A stretch of 64,000 bases of DNA from Micrasema longulum (lineage: Eukaryota; Arthropoda; Insecta; Trichoptera; Brachycentridae), in the NCBI GenBank assembly GCA_022494885.1, contig JAGVSM010000255.1, positions 1 to 64,000 of the forward strand, read 5' to 3'. This document shows, one piece after another, positions 44,704-56,360 of the stretch (position 1 is the first letter of the stretch; each line of letters starts with the position of its first letter). The notes below the pieces were generated by a model. The model saw nothing but the letters and a program-made list of their open reading frames with translations. It had not been told where the DNA came from and ran no database searches. The position numbers and the translations under genes were made by a program.

Positions 44704-45137
44704 AATAGGGAAATATCACATACCACGAATACGATATAAAAGTATTAAATAGATTTTGAATAATTAATTGTTTATTCAAAATCTGTACGGATATTATGGA
44801 GAAATGTTTTCACTTGTAACTTTTTTTTCATATAAAAAAAATATGTCACTAGAAAAACGCGACATGTTTGGCATTGATAATTGTAACATCAAGATTTGTG
44901 ACGATGTTCTATAAAAATTTTAACGATTAGGAAGACAATTGAAAAATAACATGAATTGTGACGTATTAGGCTTGGCCAATTCAACGACCGTTTTTGCAGA
45001 AATTCAAAATTAAAAAATTAAAACATATTTTTTATGCTACTAAGAAGTACTAAATTTTTATTTTATTTTACCCGTAAGTATTTCATAGACCCATAATACT
45101 TTTAAAATGTTTTTTAAAAACGTGATGTTTTTCTATT
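44704..45137. mobile_element. Inverted-repeat MITE, family M4 (second copy)
   Basis: Ends AATAGGGAAATATCAC and GTGATGTTTTTCTATT; interior TATGGAGAAATGTTTTCA and AACGCGACATG mirror the copy at 41692. Confidence 0.85.
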
Positions 45138-46179
45138 GTGTTTGAATTAAAACAAGTAATATAAACGCACACCTCTCTCTCTCTCTTGCAAATGCCCGCC
45201 GACGATAGACAATGGTGAAGCAGCACTCAATTTGAAGACAACTGAGACGAACAGCTTTTCCGGTAACTAAAGTAAATTGAGGGCACAACCTCAAACGAAT
45301 ATCTAATGCGTGATGAGGCTAGAATATTAATTTAACCTACATGATCATTTATAAAAATATGTTTTGATGTTATATATACACAAACTCATAACATAATATT
45401 AACTATGTAAGTGTTTAAAAATTGTACCGTCATACGTCAGAGTAAAAATAGATACAATAAGTTATTACTCGTATAGACAATTGTGTTTCCATGTTGCAGA
45501 CTGCATTGAAAATTCAGAGTTCGAACTCACTTTTCCAAATCTCCGTTCCTATTTTCATAAATATTTTTACAAAAATGTTTCCCTACACGTGAAAATGATA
45601 AATTAGTATTCATGTATGCAATAATAACGGAAAATTGGCTTATATTATTCTCTTTGATAGCGGGTTTTGCAAATATTAGTAGGTACCATTAAGGACTAAT
45701 GAAGCGATTAAGAAAAGTGGAAAGAACACCGTTCACGTTTTTTTTTTCAAACACTTTATCTTACTAATTGAACCAGGGGTAATAGCATTAATTGCTGCAT
45801 TAATCCTTATCTGGCGATTTCTTGTTTTGCATCCGTGAAAATCGTTTCGATGGGACATGTCCAAAAAGTGACTTCAGAGTTTTGCACGAATTTCATATTA
45901 TAGAGTACCTCTGTATTAGTTACAAAGATAAATATTGAGTAGGAAGCAAATAAATTCATGACATCCTTTAAAATTGCTACTGCTAAGGATAATCTTGAGT
46001 ACTATTAAAATTAGATTTAAAATTTTACTGCCAAATCAACATTAAAGTTTATTTAACATTACCAACTTTATATTTTACAACCGGAAAACACAGCCTTTTA
46101 AATACGAATGTTTTTGACGGTATTTTTCAAAACTTTTTTGTGGACTTGATGTGAATATTTATATTTGACCATTAAAGCC
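45138..46179. other. Gene-free interval
   Basis: Starts near a (CT)n run (45173-45185). No gene or repeat family is recognised. Confidence 0.45.
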
Positions 46180-46375
46180 ATTTCGTCTAACTATCAGTGC
46201 GTTTGCCTACCATGCAAGTAGTCTCGGGTTCAATTTCTGATATAGTTGATATGAGATATTTATTTAAAAAAGTGTTTTTACACTATAATATTTCATATTC
46301 ATTAGACTGGCACCGGAAGGCGAAATTATCAAAATACGCTGTGGCAGTGCCCTATGCACTATTGGGTATTGAGTT
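46180..46375 (+). mobile_element. tRNA-derived SINE, family S2
   Basis: tRNA-like head with GTGCGTTTGCCTACCATGC and CTCGGGTTCAATTTC, then ATATTTATTTAAAAAAG. The tail has TAGACTGGCACCGGAAGGCG and GCAGTGCCCTATGCAC. A short frame spanning it is not a gene. Confidence 0.75.
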
Positions 46376-47265
46376 TTCTTCAAAAATAACAAAATCGGAT
46401 ACATGAAAAAAAAAATGACAAAGTACCTACTTCTTTTTAAATGTTTTTTTAAAATTTTTATTCTAACATTTTTTAATGCAATCAGCACTCAGTTATGGTT
46501 TTAGTATTTGCACATATAGAAAAAAAAGTAGATCTTATCATCGTTTAAAATGATAAGATTGTTTATTTGAAATCATATGGCATTAATTGAATCCATTTAG
46601 TGAACGGAGTAAGTAAAAAACAGACGTATGCATTTTAAACAAAAACGTAACATCTCCGAGTGAATCCTTAAAATATTCACCACAAAATTATAATATATTC
46701 CTGTCGTTAGACCTTAATGATATGGGTATTATGCGGCTTACCGATTCCTAAATCAATCTAACGTTATCTTTTTAATCCTATCAAATAGTAAATGAGATCA
46801 ATAGATAACGTTGAATAACAGCTAACATTTATTCATGGTTTAAGTTTCATCATCTGGAGACAATATGATAATCTAACCCTGTAATAACATTATTCACATT
46901 TTCATTTGGTCAAAATTACAACGGCAAAATTGAGTTAGACACATGCTTACGGAAAACCAGCGGTCTCTTGGTCTAACTATGCTTTTATTCTTAAACATTT
47001 GTTGTTTGTTACACATTTTATTTATCACGTTTTATCTTAAACTATACGTACTAACAAAAATTACATTTTAAAGAACACAGTTTTGATAAAATAAATCAAA
47101 ACTGATAATGAATTAAAACATAAACTAAAACACAAACTTACAAATACATATTTGTATTCTACTCCCCCAATAAATAAAGCTAAACACCTAAACAATGAAG
47201 AGAGACAATTTTAATTCCCTACCTCAAACATTAAACCTGAATTCTACACCACTAATAATAATAAC
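46376..47265. other. AT-rich interval, nothing recognised
   Basis: No supported gene. Penelope-like coding upstream of 47269 was sought and not found. Confidence 0.4.
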
Positions 47266-47268
47266 ATT

Positions 47269-47470
47269 ACGCCAATTAAATCGTAATGATTGCGATTTAA
47301 TCTACATTGGAAAAACTAAAAAAAAACTTTAATATTAGAGTGAAAGAACACTTAGGGTGCCTAAATAATAATACTTTTTCTGAATTCGCTAACCATCTGA
47401 AAAAAAATATCATAATTTTTACAAAGAAACCGGATCAAAAGTGTTTAAAATAATATATAATAAATAGGTA
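47269..47470 (+). pseudogene. Penelope-like element fragment, GIY-YIG endonuclease (copy 2)
   Basis: NDCDLIYIGKTKK, then after a one-base shift in an A run NFNIRVKEHLGCL and FSEFANHLKK; after another shift NFYKETGSKVFKIIYNK. The order and motifs match the GIY-YIG domain of Penelope-like elements and the copy at 29399. The catalytic Arg (NIRVKEH) is kept. Frameshifts make it inactive. A hammerhead-bearing repeat follows 470 bp downstream, separated by a SINE S1 fragment. Confidence 0.75.
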
Positions 47471-47705
47471 ACTAAGAAATCTTAGAAATTAAATAAGCGA
47501 CAAATAATAATAAATTATTAAATAAAAAAATATTCTTCAAGTCCGCTCCTGTCTAATTTCAAATATAGAATCCCCTCCACATCTCATATTTTTACAAAAA
47601 CTATATGACAAAAAGACTTGACTTATTAGACCTATATGTTTAGATTTAATATTTAGTAGACACTGATAAGATTCATTAGTAAATTATATTTTAATGAAGA
47701 AGCTT

Positions 47706-47815
47706 GTGTATTTTTTTTTTAATGAGTAACCCGCTAAGCCTCTATTTTTGAGGCTTGTCAGCAGGTGGGATAAGGAGGATATGGAAGAAGGTAATGAAAA
47801 ATAAACCACAACACA
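47706..47815 (-). mobile_element. SINE S1, 5'-truncated
   Basis: AACCCGCTAAGCCTC, TTTTTGAGGCTTGTCAGCAG and GGAAGAAGGTAATGAAAAAT. The tRNA-like head is missing. Confidence 0.8.
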
Positions 47816-47925
47816 ACAACACAACACAACAAGTAATTTTGAAATCGGTTGGTAGAAAAAAAAAAAAACAAAGTTGTTTTATTTTTATTTTTCAACTTAG
47901 TTTTACTACCATTGGATGGTATTCG

Positions 47926-48080
47926 CATGTTGGTTTAGTCAGTGTCCTGACGAAGAGACAAGTACGTCTCAATAACGGTAGACATAAAAAGTCGTTAAGT
48001 TATTATAATACTAATATTAACAAACATTAGTTCAAATGTTTGACCGCAAAGTTGATGCTATAAACATAAAAATGAATCAT
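47926..48080 (+). mobile_element. Penelope-type pseudo-LTR-like repeat (copy 2)
   Basis: GCATGTTGGTTTAGTCAG, the hammerhead-like core, then AAAAAGTCGTTAAG and TTCAAATGTTTGACCGC. It matches copy 4 at 62458 closely. Confidence 0.65.
47942..47985 (+). ncRNA. Hammerhead ribozyme-like motif (copy 2)
   Basis: Stem I GTGTC/GACAT is perfect, CTGACGA matches CTGANGA exactly, and stem II GAGAC/GTCTC is perfect. The GAAA segment is changed to AATA and stem III is CGG, so this copy is probably inactive. It preserves the box lost in copies 1, 3 and 4. Confidence 0.6.
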
Positions 48081-48101
48081 TTGAATAAGACAGACATTAA
48101 A

Positions 48102-48446
48102 CAGGATGTTCATTAAACCCTGTCACATCTGAAACCACGATGATCAGTATGAGCAAGAAGACATATTGGCACATTAAAATAATTTTTTAGTAAGAACAAA
48201 ATTTTAGAAAACAAAATATCAAAAAAAGCAAATGATTGCTTACTTCTGCAGGGGAGAAACAAGGAGGGGGAGGGGATAATCTGATACTGCGCCGTCGCTC
48301 CACTAACTTCTCCCCTGCAGAAGTAAGCAACCATTTGTTTTTTAAATTTTCTTTGTTCTAAATATTTTTTTAAATTTGCTAATATGTCTTCGTGCCCATA
48401 TTGATCATTGTGATTTTGTTTGTGACAGGGTTTAAAGAACACCTTG
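48102..48446. mobile_element. Foldback MITE, family M5 (second copy)
   Basis: CAGGATGTTCATTAAACCC ... TTTAAAGAACACCTTG, with GAAACCACGATGATCAG and the central GCTTACTTCTGCAGG pair. It is more diverged at the ends than the copy at 42144. Confidence 0.85.
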
Positions 48447-49141
48447 TATGCACATAATCGGTTCACTAGTAGAATACTTAGTTTTATTTATTTTAATTAC
48501 GAAAAAATAACTTAGTTTTTTATACTTATTTAAGTGCAAGTACATATTACATGTTAAATACTGCATTTCGGCGTGCATACACTAAGAAATTGGATTAACA
48601 ACTGGTATTTGATTCCACGATATGTTTTCAACCAAGTTAAGAGGAGGACATTTTAGATTTTGTTAAATAACATAGTTTTTTACCGAAGGCGATTTGTTCT
48701 TCGGGGCATGACGCGTCGATTTTTACAATGCCAGTCTTTTCTGGAATTCCAAAAAAGGATCTGCCTGTCAGCTAATTGCGGGAGACCAGTTGTGGGTTAG
48801 CGCCGATTCCATCGGCGTCAGAACAACATATTGACACAGGTCTACCGCTGCAAGAGATAATTAACCAACCGATATCTTCTGATTTATGGTTCCAGTTATT
48901 CATTTTTAACAGTGCGCGTACTTTATACGGGATATTAGCATACGCGACACAGGGTCGGGCTAAATTGACACGAGACTAGTTATACCACAAACGATGCTCT
49001 GATTTCTATTTAAATACCTATTATTTATTATTATAAATTATGTTCTCATTCCTGAATTCCTTAAATAATATACATTTTCATGTGCTCTCTTTTCTAGATT
49101 ACTTAAATATATTTTAGTAATTAAAAGAGAATTGTTGAGCG
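48447..49141. other. Interval with a GC-richer patch, no recognised gene
   Basis: 48700-48970 is richer in G and C and contains a 67-codon plus-strand frame with no recognised domain. Confidence 0.35.
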
Positions 49142-49153
49142 TGGATTATCAAC

Positions 49154-50058
49154 AACAACACACCATCACGACGTTTCCTCGTAAGGATAAGCAAAGAAGA
49201 TAAAAAGCCACGTCACTCTAATTTTGAATACAAATATCGCTTCCTCTACATTTATACATCTGCTCATGCACGCGTGTCGATTATTCCGACCTTTGACATG
49301 TCCGTCTTGAAGTATTTGTTGGACTTGGTCATGACATGTCTTTCTCGGCCTTCCTCTATTTCTGCATCCATCAACATTCGCATTGTAAATATTTTTAGCC
49401 GTTCTTTCGCTGTCCATTTGCTCTACATATCCAAACCAACGTAGACATTTGTGCATCTATCGTACATAGTTTTACCACGAATTCGCCTGAGAGATCGAAT
49501 TTCAACAACGTTCAGCTTACTTTCATACATGTTTTTCTAAGCCAGATCAGGACCAAGACTCCATTGTGAACTGCTTATTTTGCCGCTTGCGCCAAACATT
49601 TATTTGCCAAGGTTGATTTAAGTGCACCGTTCACGCTGTTCCGGCATTCACCCTCCTTTCAATATCTTTTTCAGTCATTCCATCCCTAGTAAACATACTT
49701 CCCAGTACCGGTTTCAGTATAACCCCATTCACAGTGATTTCACATTTAGTCATACTTTCATTTCTATAAAAAACCATCACATTCGATTTATCGACATTCA
49801 TCAGCAAATCGCTTCCCTTGCATACATCGTAGACTTTTGTTACCAAGAGTTGCAGTTTCTCTTTGTTGTTCGCAAGAAGCATGGCATCATCAGCATGCAA
49901 AAGACAATTGACATGTAGATCACCCATTTTTGCTCCCATCCTTAAGCCTTTCAGTTATTTCATACAATTATCGATATATATCTACGTTGAACAGCCATGG
50001 TGACATCACACATCCCTGTTTGACTCCTTTATGAATGTCAAACCACGATGTGTATCGA
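49154..50058 (-). pseudogene. LINE family E, 5'-truncated, with 13-bp target duplication
   Basis: The minus strand carries GVKQGCVMSPWLFNVD (about 50025-49987), then in another frame LLHADDAMLLA with the catalytic Asp pair kept (near 49884). NVDKSNVMVFYR, GSMFTRDGMTEKD and, in a third frame, RWFGYVEQMDSERTAK, CHDQVQQIL and AYPYEETS follow. It ends in a TTG-type tail. TGGATTATCAACA occurs on both sides (49142-49154 and 50059-50071), a 13-bp target duplication that fixes the insert precisely. Several frameshifts and a small deletion before GSMFTRD make it inactive. It extends further upstream than the copy at 28427. Confidence 0.9.
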
Positions 50059-50149
50059 TGGATTATCAACATGATTAAAATATTTTAAATAACCAAAATA
50101 ACGGTTTTCTGACATACCAATGAGGAAGTTCGGTGGTTTTTCTTAATTT

Positions 50150-50475
50150 TTTTATTTTTTAATGGACTTTCCAACTAAGCAAAACAAATAAAATTAAGTA
50201 TCGCATTAACAGAGCTATGATTTTAAAAAGTTTTGTATTTTTTCAATTACTCCGCCTGTGACGTCACAAATTCTAGTCGGAGACTTCTGCTGGTTGGTAA
50301 GTTAGCTTCCCGGAAACTGGAAACCGGAAATCTATCGCATCACTCTTCAATCGTTGGTTTATTCTTAAGAATTTGTGACCCAGTTCAAAGTAGTTTATTT
50401 TTATTTAAAAAAAAACTATCTTTTCTAGAAACTTATATCGAATTTTCAGTAGCACTGAACTTTCTCATTTCAGTA
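50150..50475 (+). repeat. Dispersed repeat family C, near full-length
   Basis: TAATGGACTTTCCAACTAAG, ACTCCGCCTGTGACGTCAC, TGCTGGTTGGTAAGTTAGC, CCGGAAATCTATCGC and CAGTAGCACTGAACTTTCTC. Use this and 60695 as references for the family. Confidence 0.8.
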
Positions 50476-50576
50476 ATCTACTTCAGTCATTTTTGTGGTA
50501 ATATAATTCTTTGGATTATCTTCCTAACTAGGCATTTTTAATAAGCAGTGTATAATAGTAATTTAACATGACTATC

Positions 50577-50619
50577 TAGTTGTGTATTTACTATTTAAGT
50601 TATAGTAAATACACAACTA
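50577..50619 (+). repeat. Perfect 18-bp hairpin
   Basis: TAGTTGTGTATTTACTAT, seven-base loop, then its exact complement ATAGTAAATACACAACTA. The stem is AT-rich; no T run follows. Confidence 0.85.
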
Positions 50620-51904
50620 TCTAAACTATTATTTATCAACATGTTTGTAATTCTCTTCCCAAATCCACTAAATGTAACAAAAATCAAGTGAGGGTCACGG
50701 TTTTACAATGTTCGGATTGAATATTTTGGGTTAAAAAATCAAGTTCTTTGCCCGAATTCAGAGCTTGTTGTGGACGGTAGACCCCATAACCCATCATCTA
50801 GATTGACTTCTGTTAGTGTGGGAGTGATACTTTTGGGATTAAGCTGAACAATTAAAATGCATGGAGTACCTCAATGACTTTGAAATATCAAAGAGTTTAC
50901 AAGGATTTCTGTATTTGCTCCGCGATCTCAACATAAGACCATGTTAATAATTAGATCAACGATTGGCATTTTAATAGCTTGTTAATCGTGATTTATGGCC
51001 CGTCAGAATCATTTAATGTTCGTTTAGTAACATAATCATTACATATTTCCTATTATTTTAATTTAATATAATATTTTTTTTTTTTTTTTAAGTTGAAAAC
51101 ATATTATACATAATTATATACAATATTCCCAAGAAGTTTTAAAAAAAAAACTCATTTAGGGACATACAGATAACAAAATTATTTAAAGACGTTTTTATAT
51201 TTTAAAGTATAATATTATTTACAAAAGCAGAAAAATTAAAATTATGATATACCGGTATATATATGGTACTACAAATTAAAAAGGGTATGAAAAATACTTG
51301 AAAATAACAAAATAAACATAATACTAGGCATGGTAAAAAATTCAAAATGATGTTTACATTATGCAATCTGGGAAAGAAAATTTAAATAATATAAAAAGTT
51401 TAAAAATTACATGCATGTATATTTACAAACTGAACTAGTACAAAATATTTTTTTTTTTTTCAATTAACAAAATATGCGCACACCCAATACAGGTTAATTT
51501 TTTTAATAAAAAACGTATTGAAATTATGTATACAAGCTAAAAAAAGTATAAAAAAACACAAATAACATTTCAATAGTATTAAAAATTACAAATACAAGCA
51601 AAAACGGTAAATATTAAAAGTTATATGTTCAAGATGCGCATTCTCTGGATAAACTAACATTATTTATTCAAAGTACCTCTGGAAAAAATAATTCTTCAAT
51701 TCACGTCCTGTTTCTATTATTATATTATATAATAGTACCTACCTATGTTTTGTGCAGCTGAATTTTTATTAGGAAACAATTTTTAAAGTATGACATTGCC
51801 ATTGTAAGACCTAATCGAATAAAATTGTATTATTGAGACCATAAAAATGAGTTACTATTTAGTGATACCCAAGGTAAAGTGTTTTTGTGTAAAAAGTGTA
51901 AAAA
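50620..51904. other. Gene-free AT-rich interval
   Basis: Dense A and T runs. No gene, RNA or repeat family is recognised. Confidence 0.5.
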
Positions 51905-52200
51905 GATGATAAAGGTTTCAGCATTTTTACTTCACAAAAGTCAACAGATGGAAGAGTTGAGGAAACATGGACAGAATGGTGAATGTTACACAGTGTGTAA
52001 AGTGGCCACTTAAACCAGCCAATGACAGGTCATAAGCCCTGGAAATGCCTAGACTTCCATACTCCCTTCTCAAAAATGTTTTCCCTCTCTGTTGAAATAA
52101 ATTTAAACATGAATAACTCTCTAGAGAGGAAATCCAGCCAGTCTGCAAGCATTTGGACATACTCAAACATTGTTGTATATATTTCAATTTAAAATGTGCA
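51905..52200 (-). repeat. Dispersed repeat family R, extended copy
   Basis: CAGAATGGTGAATGTTACAC, AAGTGGCCACTTAAACC, GACAGGTCATAAGCCC, then CATTTGGACATACTCAAAC (52150). This is the inverse of the 5' flank seen at 6503 and 53020. Confidence 0.85.
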
Positions 52201-52204
52201 TTAC

Positions 52205-52575
52205 AATTTACATGTTGTAATGAGGAACTTCAGCCCTACGGGAAATTGGATACTAAAATGTTTTCATGCGCGCGGTAAAAATTCAAGCAATGAAAATGTA
52301 GGAAAAAAATATTTTAATAAAAACGAACTACTTTGAACGACGTCACTAGTTCATATGAATCAACCAATGATTAGAGAACTGTTAAAGATATCCGGTTTAC
52401 TTGCCGTCATGGACCAATCGGCGGAACTGACCAAGAATAAGCGGAAGAAAAGCTCTGACGTCACATACGGAGTAATTTCAGTGATACAAAGTTTAAAAAA
52501 TCATAGCGCAGATAACACGATATAGCGAAAAATTCAAACGTTTATTTAGCTTAGTCTAATGGTCTATTAACAAAT
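52205..52575 (-). repeat. Dispersed repeat family C, full-length
   Basis: Minus strand copy: starts near AATAGACCATTAGAC (52575-52555, inverted), carries CTGACGTCACATACGG and CGACGTCACTAGTTC, and ends in the inverse of GTAGGGCTGAAGTTCCTC. Confidence 0.75.
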
Positions 52576-52611
52576 AAAAAAATATAATAAAATCACTCAA
52601 CTTCCTCATTA

Positions 52612-52745
52612 GTGTATACTGTAATTAGGGTCCTGATAAAGTGACTGGTACGTCTCGAAACCGGTAGACATAGAAAAGTTGGTAAGTGGTTATTTGCAAA
52701 TATTTACCAACATTTATTGAAATGTTTTATCACAACGTTATGCTT
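52612..52745 (+). mobile_element. Penelope-type pseudo-LTR-like repeat (copy 3)
   Basis: GGGTCCTGATAAAGTGAC, CCGGTAGACATAGAAAAG, GTGGTTATTTGCAAATATTT. No GIY-YIG fragment is seen upstream; a family C repeat abuts it. Confidence 0.6.
52628..52671 (+). ncRNA. Hammerhead ribozyme-like motif (copy 3)
   Basis: CTGATAA (one change from CTGANGA), an imperfect stem II, intact GAAA, CCGG stem III, UA cleavage dinucleotide, and GACAT of stem I. The partner strand GGGTC pairs less well. Confidence 0.55.
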
Positions 52746-53013
52746 TAAATATTAATAAGATTAATTAGTAAATGATCAGTATGTTTCTTAAGTAACCCGG
52801 ACGTATTTTTATTGGTTTGTATTATTCCAGTCGATATTTTAACGATTTATCTTGAGCTGATTTTGCGTTCGCACTCATGATGTAACAAGTTCTAGAATTA
52901 ATTAGTTTATGTCCACTTAGTTATACAAATATGCAGCAATTAGTAAAAGATTTATGATATGAGTCATCAGAAGTGACAAGAAAACGAAAATAAAAGATAA
53001 CAAAATAACAACA

Positions 53014-53443
53014 ATATTTTGAGTTTGTCCAAATTTTTGTAGACAAAGACTGGATTCCACTCCCTGGGGAGCTGATAACATTAACATATTACAACAGAGA
53101 TGAAGAAAATTTAAGAGAAGGTAATATAGAAGTCCAGGCATCTACAGGGCTTATGACCTGTCAATGGCTGGTTTAAGTGGCCACTTTACACACTGTGTAA
53201 CATTCACCATTCTGTCTACATTTGAACATCTATATTTCTTCAATTCTTTCATCCGTTGATGTTTGTGAAGTTAAAGAGCTTAAACCTTTATTTATGCAGG
53301 TGAGATTCAACTAATTGAATTATTTCACCTACATACTAGGCAACGCCTGAAAATATTATTTTTTTAATTTCTATACTTCTTCATGGACCAGGTAATTTAT
53401 CAACAATATTTTGTCTACAAAAATTTGGACAAACTCAAAATAT
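53014..53443. repeat. Family R copy bounded by 34-bp inverted arms
   Basis: 53014-53047 (containing GAGTTTGTCCAAATTTTTG) is exactly inverted at 53410-53443. Between them lies the family R core (CAGGGCTTATGACCTGTC, GTGGCCACTTTACACAC). The right arm belongs to the same flank as 52150, so this is either a foldback form or two abutting opposite copies. Confidence 0.75.
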
Positions 53444-53789
53444 CATTGATATCATATTGTATGTATTTTAATTTTAAATGTGTACCTAGAAGCCACAAAA
53501 TTATACATCCTTGCCGATTTATTAAATAGGTTCAATCATTTCATATCCACAACAAAAACGGTTTTTAAAGCATATTTTATAATAACGGTTTAAGAAAGTT
53601 CGGTTATTTGGAACCCTGGATACCTGAAGTTTTGGCCCTTTGGGCTTCACGATGTATTTTTGTTGTTCGGAGCGATCGAAATGTAGTAAAGAAGAATCTG
53701 TAATTATAATAATAAATCACACACAATATTTAGACGTGTTATAAAACTGCAAAAACAAAGAAACGTCATTCCATCAAAAATGACCTAAG

Positions 53790-54574
53790 TATATCGCACC
53801 TTTGCTTTAGGACGAAAACGACTTAAAATTAGCTTTTTAGGAAATTCCAAAAGAAGAATGTAAACTGTGACACCTTTGTATTCTTTCGTCGATTATTTCA
53901 TATTTTTCGAAATAAGCACCAAATTTTAAGTTAAAAATTATACCGAAAGCTTTCATCTATAAATCAATGATAGAAAATCATAAAAAAGACATTGTAATAA
54001 GTTAAAATAAGACATTTATTTACTGAGTCATTATTAGATTGAATAAAAAACAAACAAAAGCATTTTTATTAGGTCAGATCAGGTCACCAAACATATGTTT
54101 TTATTTATTCACGAAATGACTCAAACGTAAATAAGTTACTAAGATCATCGATAATTTAAATAATAAAATGACATTAACTTAAATAAGTCACTAAGATTAT
54201 CGGAAAGTCGGAAATAAATACTCCTAAAGCTAAATTGGTCGTTTTAATATTTGAAAAAATAAAGCAAACATGCCATTTGTATCTGAATAAAATTGACTCA
54301 GCCGGCTTTCAGTCACTATTTGTTTGTCTGCGTTGCGTCCTTCACACAGCAATGTAAACACAACACTAATTGCGTCGCTTCCGTACTGACACGGAATCGA
54401 AATTCTCTGAGTAATAAATAGACCGATGTAACGATTTTGTCCCATTCCCACCCGAACGATGCGTTTTTTTAAATGCAGAAAAATGGATAATGTTTTTTAA
54501 AGTCGTTTTATGATCTTAAATCATTTTAAGCTTTTTTTGAGTCAAGTCGTTTTCGTCCTAAAGGTGTGATATGT
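53790..54574. mobile_element. Inverted-repeat DNA element, ~785 bp
   Basis: The left end has TATATCGCACCTTTGC and TTAGGACGAAAACGACTT; the right end (54545-54574) mirrors it with a 4-base gap (AAGTCGTTTTCGTCCTAAAGG). Inside is a 73-codon minus-strand frame (54230-54451, GSDAISVVFTLLCEGRNADK) that matches nothing I recognise and could be captured sequence. Confidence 0.6.
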
Positions 54575-54589
54575 TGAAGAATAAATTGA

Positions 54590-55330
54590 CTAATCAGTAA
54601 AAAAAACAATATGTCTCAATAGAAGACCGTAACAACTTTTGAACTTTTTGATTTTTATTTACACTTTATATACATATACAATTTATATGCATATACAATT
54701 TATATACATATAAAGGCGGGTATGTTGCTTTGAGGCAACTTTTTCCTACCTACCCAAACCGTTCAGTTTGAGAAAATTACAAGTACATGGACATATTGAA
54801 TCTTACAATTTTATACAAAATTAAAAACAAAGATTAACAAAATAAAAATATATACTTAAAAAATAACACTAAAGAGAGGAGACGGGATGGGAAGGGAAGA
54901 AAAAGGATAACGGAACAACTCAAATATTTAGAAAGTGAAATTTAAATCTTGACTTAAATTTAAATAAAGAAGGGGCGGGGCTTAGTGGGTAGATTATTCC
55001 ACAATCGATCAGCTTCTACCGTGAAAGAGGAAGCAAGAAAATTAAAGCGATGAAAAGGCATTAAAAGGGTTCTCCCGTTACTAGAACGAAGATATAGTCC
55101 GTGTTGTGATAGAGGTTAGAAGAGCTCTCTTAGATAAACAGGCGATTGGGATTATTTAAACTATTTCGTAGTGTTGTATTACTATCCTCGATATTATTAG
55201 CGTCAAGTCCCGGAGTAGTAAGTAAACCGCAATGTAAGCTAATTAAATTAAAAACTGGAGGAAAAATTGGACCTTTTGAATGCATATCACCATCATTCAT
55301 TGTGTATATTTGTAGTTGGGTCTCCGTTTA
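54590..55330 (+). repeat. Dispersed repeat family X, split by a LINE fragment
   Basis: 54590-54645 (AGAAGACCGTAACAAC) and 55165-55330 (ATTACTATCCTCG, AAAAACTGGAGG, TTGGACCTTTTGAATGC) are adjacent in the copy at 30690 but separated here by about 500 bp of LINE. Confidence 0.6.
54646..55150 (-). pseudogene. LINE RT C-terminal remnant inserted in repeat X
   Basis: The minus strand carries SQHGLYLRSSNGRTLLMPF, HRFNFLASSFTVEADRLWN and NLPT, the usual C-terminal WNxLP region of Jockey-like RTs. Stops and a T/C-rich 3' UTR with a TTATATACATATACAAT tandem repeat (54665-54712) follow. Only about 50 codons remain. Its position between the two halves of repeat X shows it inserted there. Confidence 0.65.
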
Positions 55331-56360
55331 ATACGATAATTACTATAATATATATATGTTTAATCTTTTATGATTGCATATCGATCGTAAGGCGTGATTC
55401 CAAACGAATTTATTATTAAAATCTGGACTTGCATTCCACATACATATTATGAACATACGTAGGTATATTATGTTCTCGTGTTACTTCTTCGTGACCACAT
55501 TATCATATTACCAATTAGCCGTATCTTTGTCGGACATGTGTTGCAAAGTTTGTATAGGTAACTGTGGCAAATCTAGATGAAATCAACTGCGAAGATATAT
55601 CTTTACTTAACCATCGAAATATTAAAACCTTACCTTACGATTTATTCATTTTCGCAGCCCCATTAAATAAATAATAATAAATGCATATTATGAGTTTGTA
55701 CCCTCGCTTTGTTTGCAATATGGTACATAAAATATTATCTAGACTTTTTTATTATTTAACTCAAAATTAATTGCAGTTGAACTCGGTTATAACGATCACG
55801 GAAATAGCGAGGAAACATTAGTTGACATTTTAGTTCATTGTTTTCTTCATACAATTATTCACCGTTACAACGAGCTACTTCTTGGACATACCGAACAAAA
55901 ATATTGTCAAAAATTATCCAAAAAATCTTCAGTTGTTAAAATCCAAACGGTCGGCTAACGTAAAGGATAAATACCGCTGGGCGTTGGGATCGATTTATGT
56001 TTAGGATAGCTATGTAAGTGTTTAAGTACCCAATTGGATTTTTCGCCCACAATATTAAAAAATTAAATTGGTGGTGGTTTTGGTTTTTGGTTTTTAAAAA
56101 ATCCAAGCTTAGTAAATGCCGGTTCGGCACATTGTTACAATTTATAGCTACTATTGTAGTTAATGAATGTCATGCTTGTTTCGGGGGTTTTTACAGGGTT
56201 TTTTTAGATTTTTTAATTTTCTAGGCTTATTTCAATACACAATAAACATTACAAGTGGGTGATATCAAATGAGTTCTCGACCAGATCAGTTAAAACCTAA
56301 CCCCTGTAAAAAAAGTCTGTATGAATTATATGTACACATATGTATTTACTTGTTTACTTA
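55331..56360. other. AT-rich interval, nothing recognised
   Basis: Short frames near 55936-56224 match no family. Confidence 0.45.
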
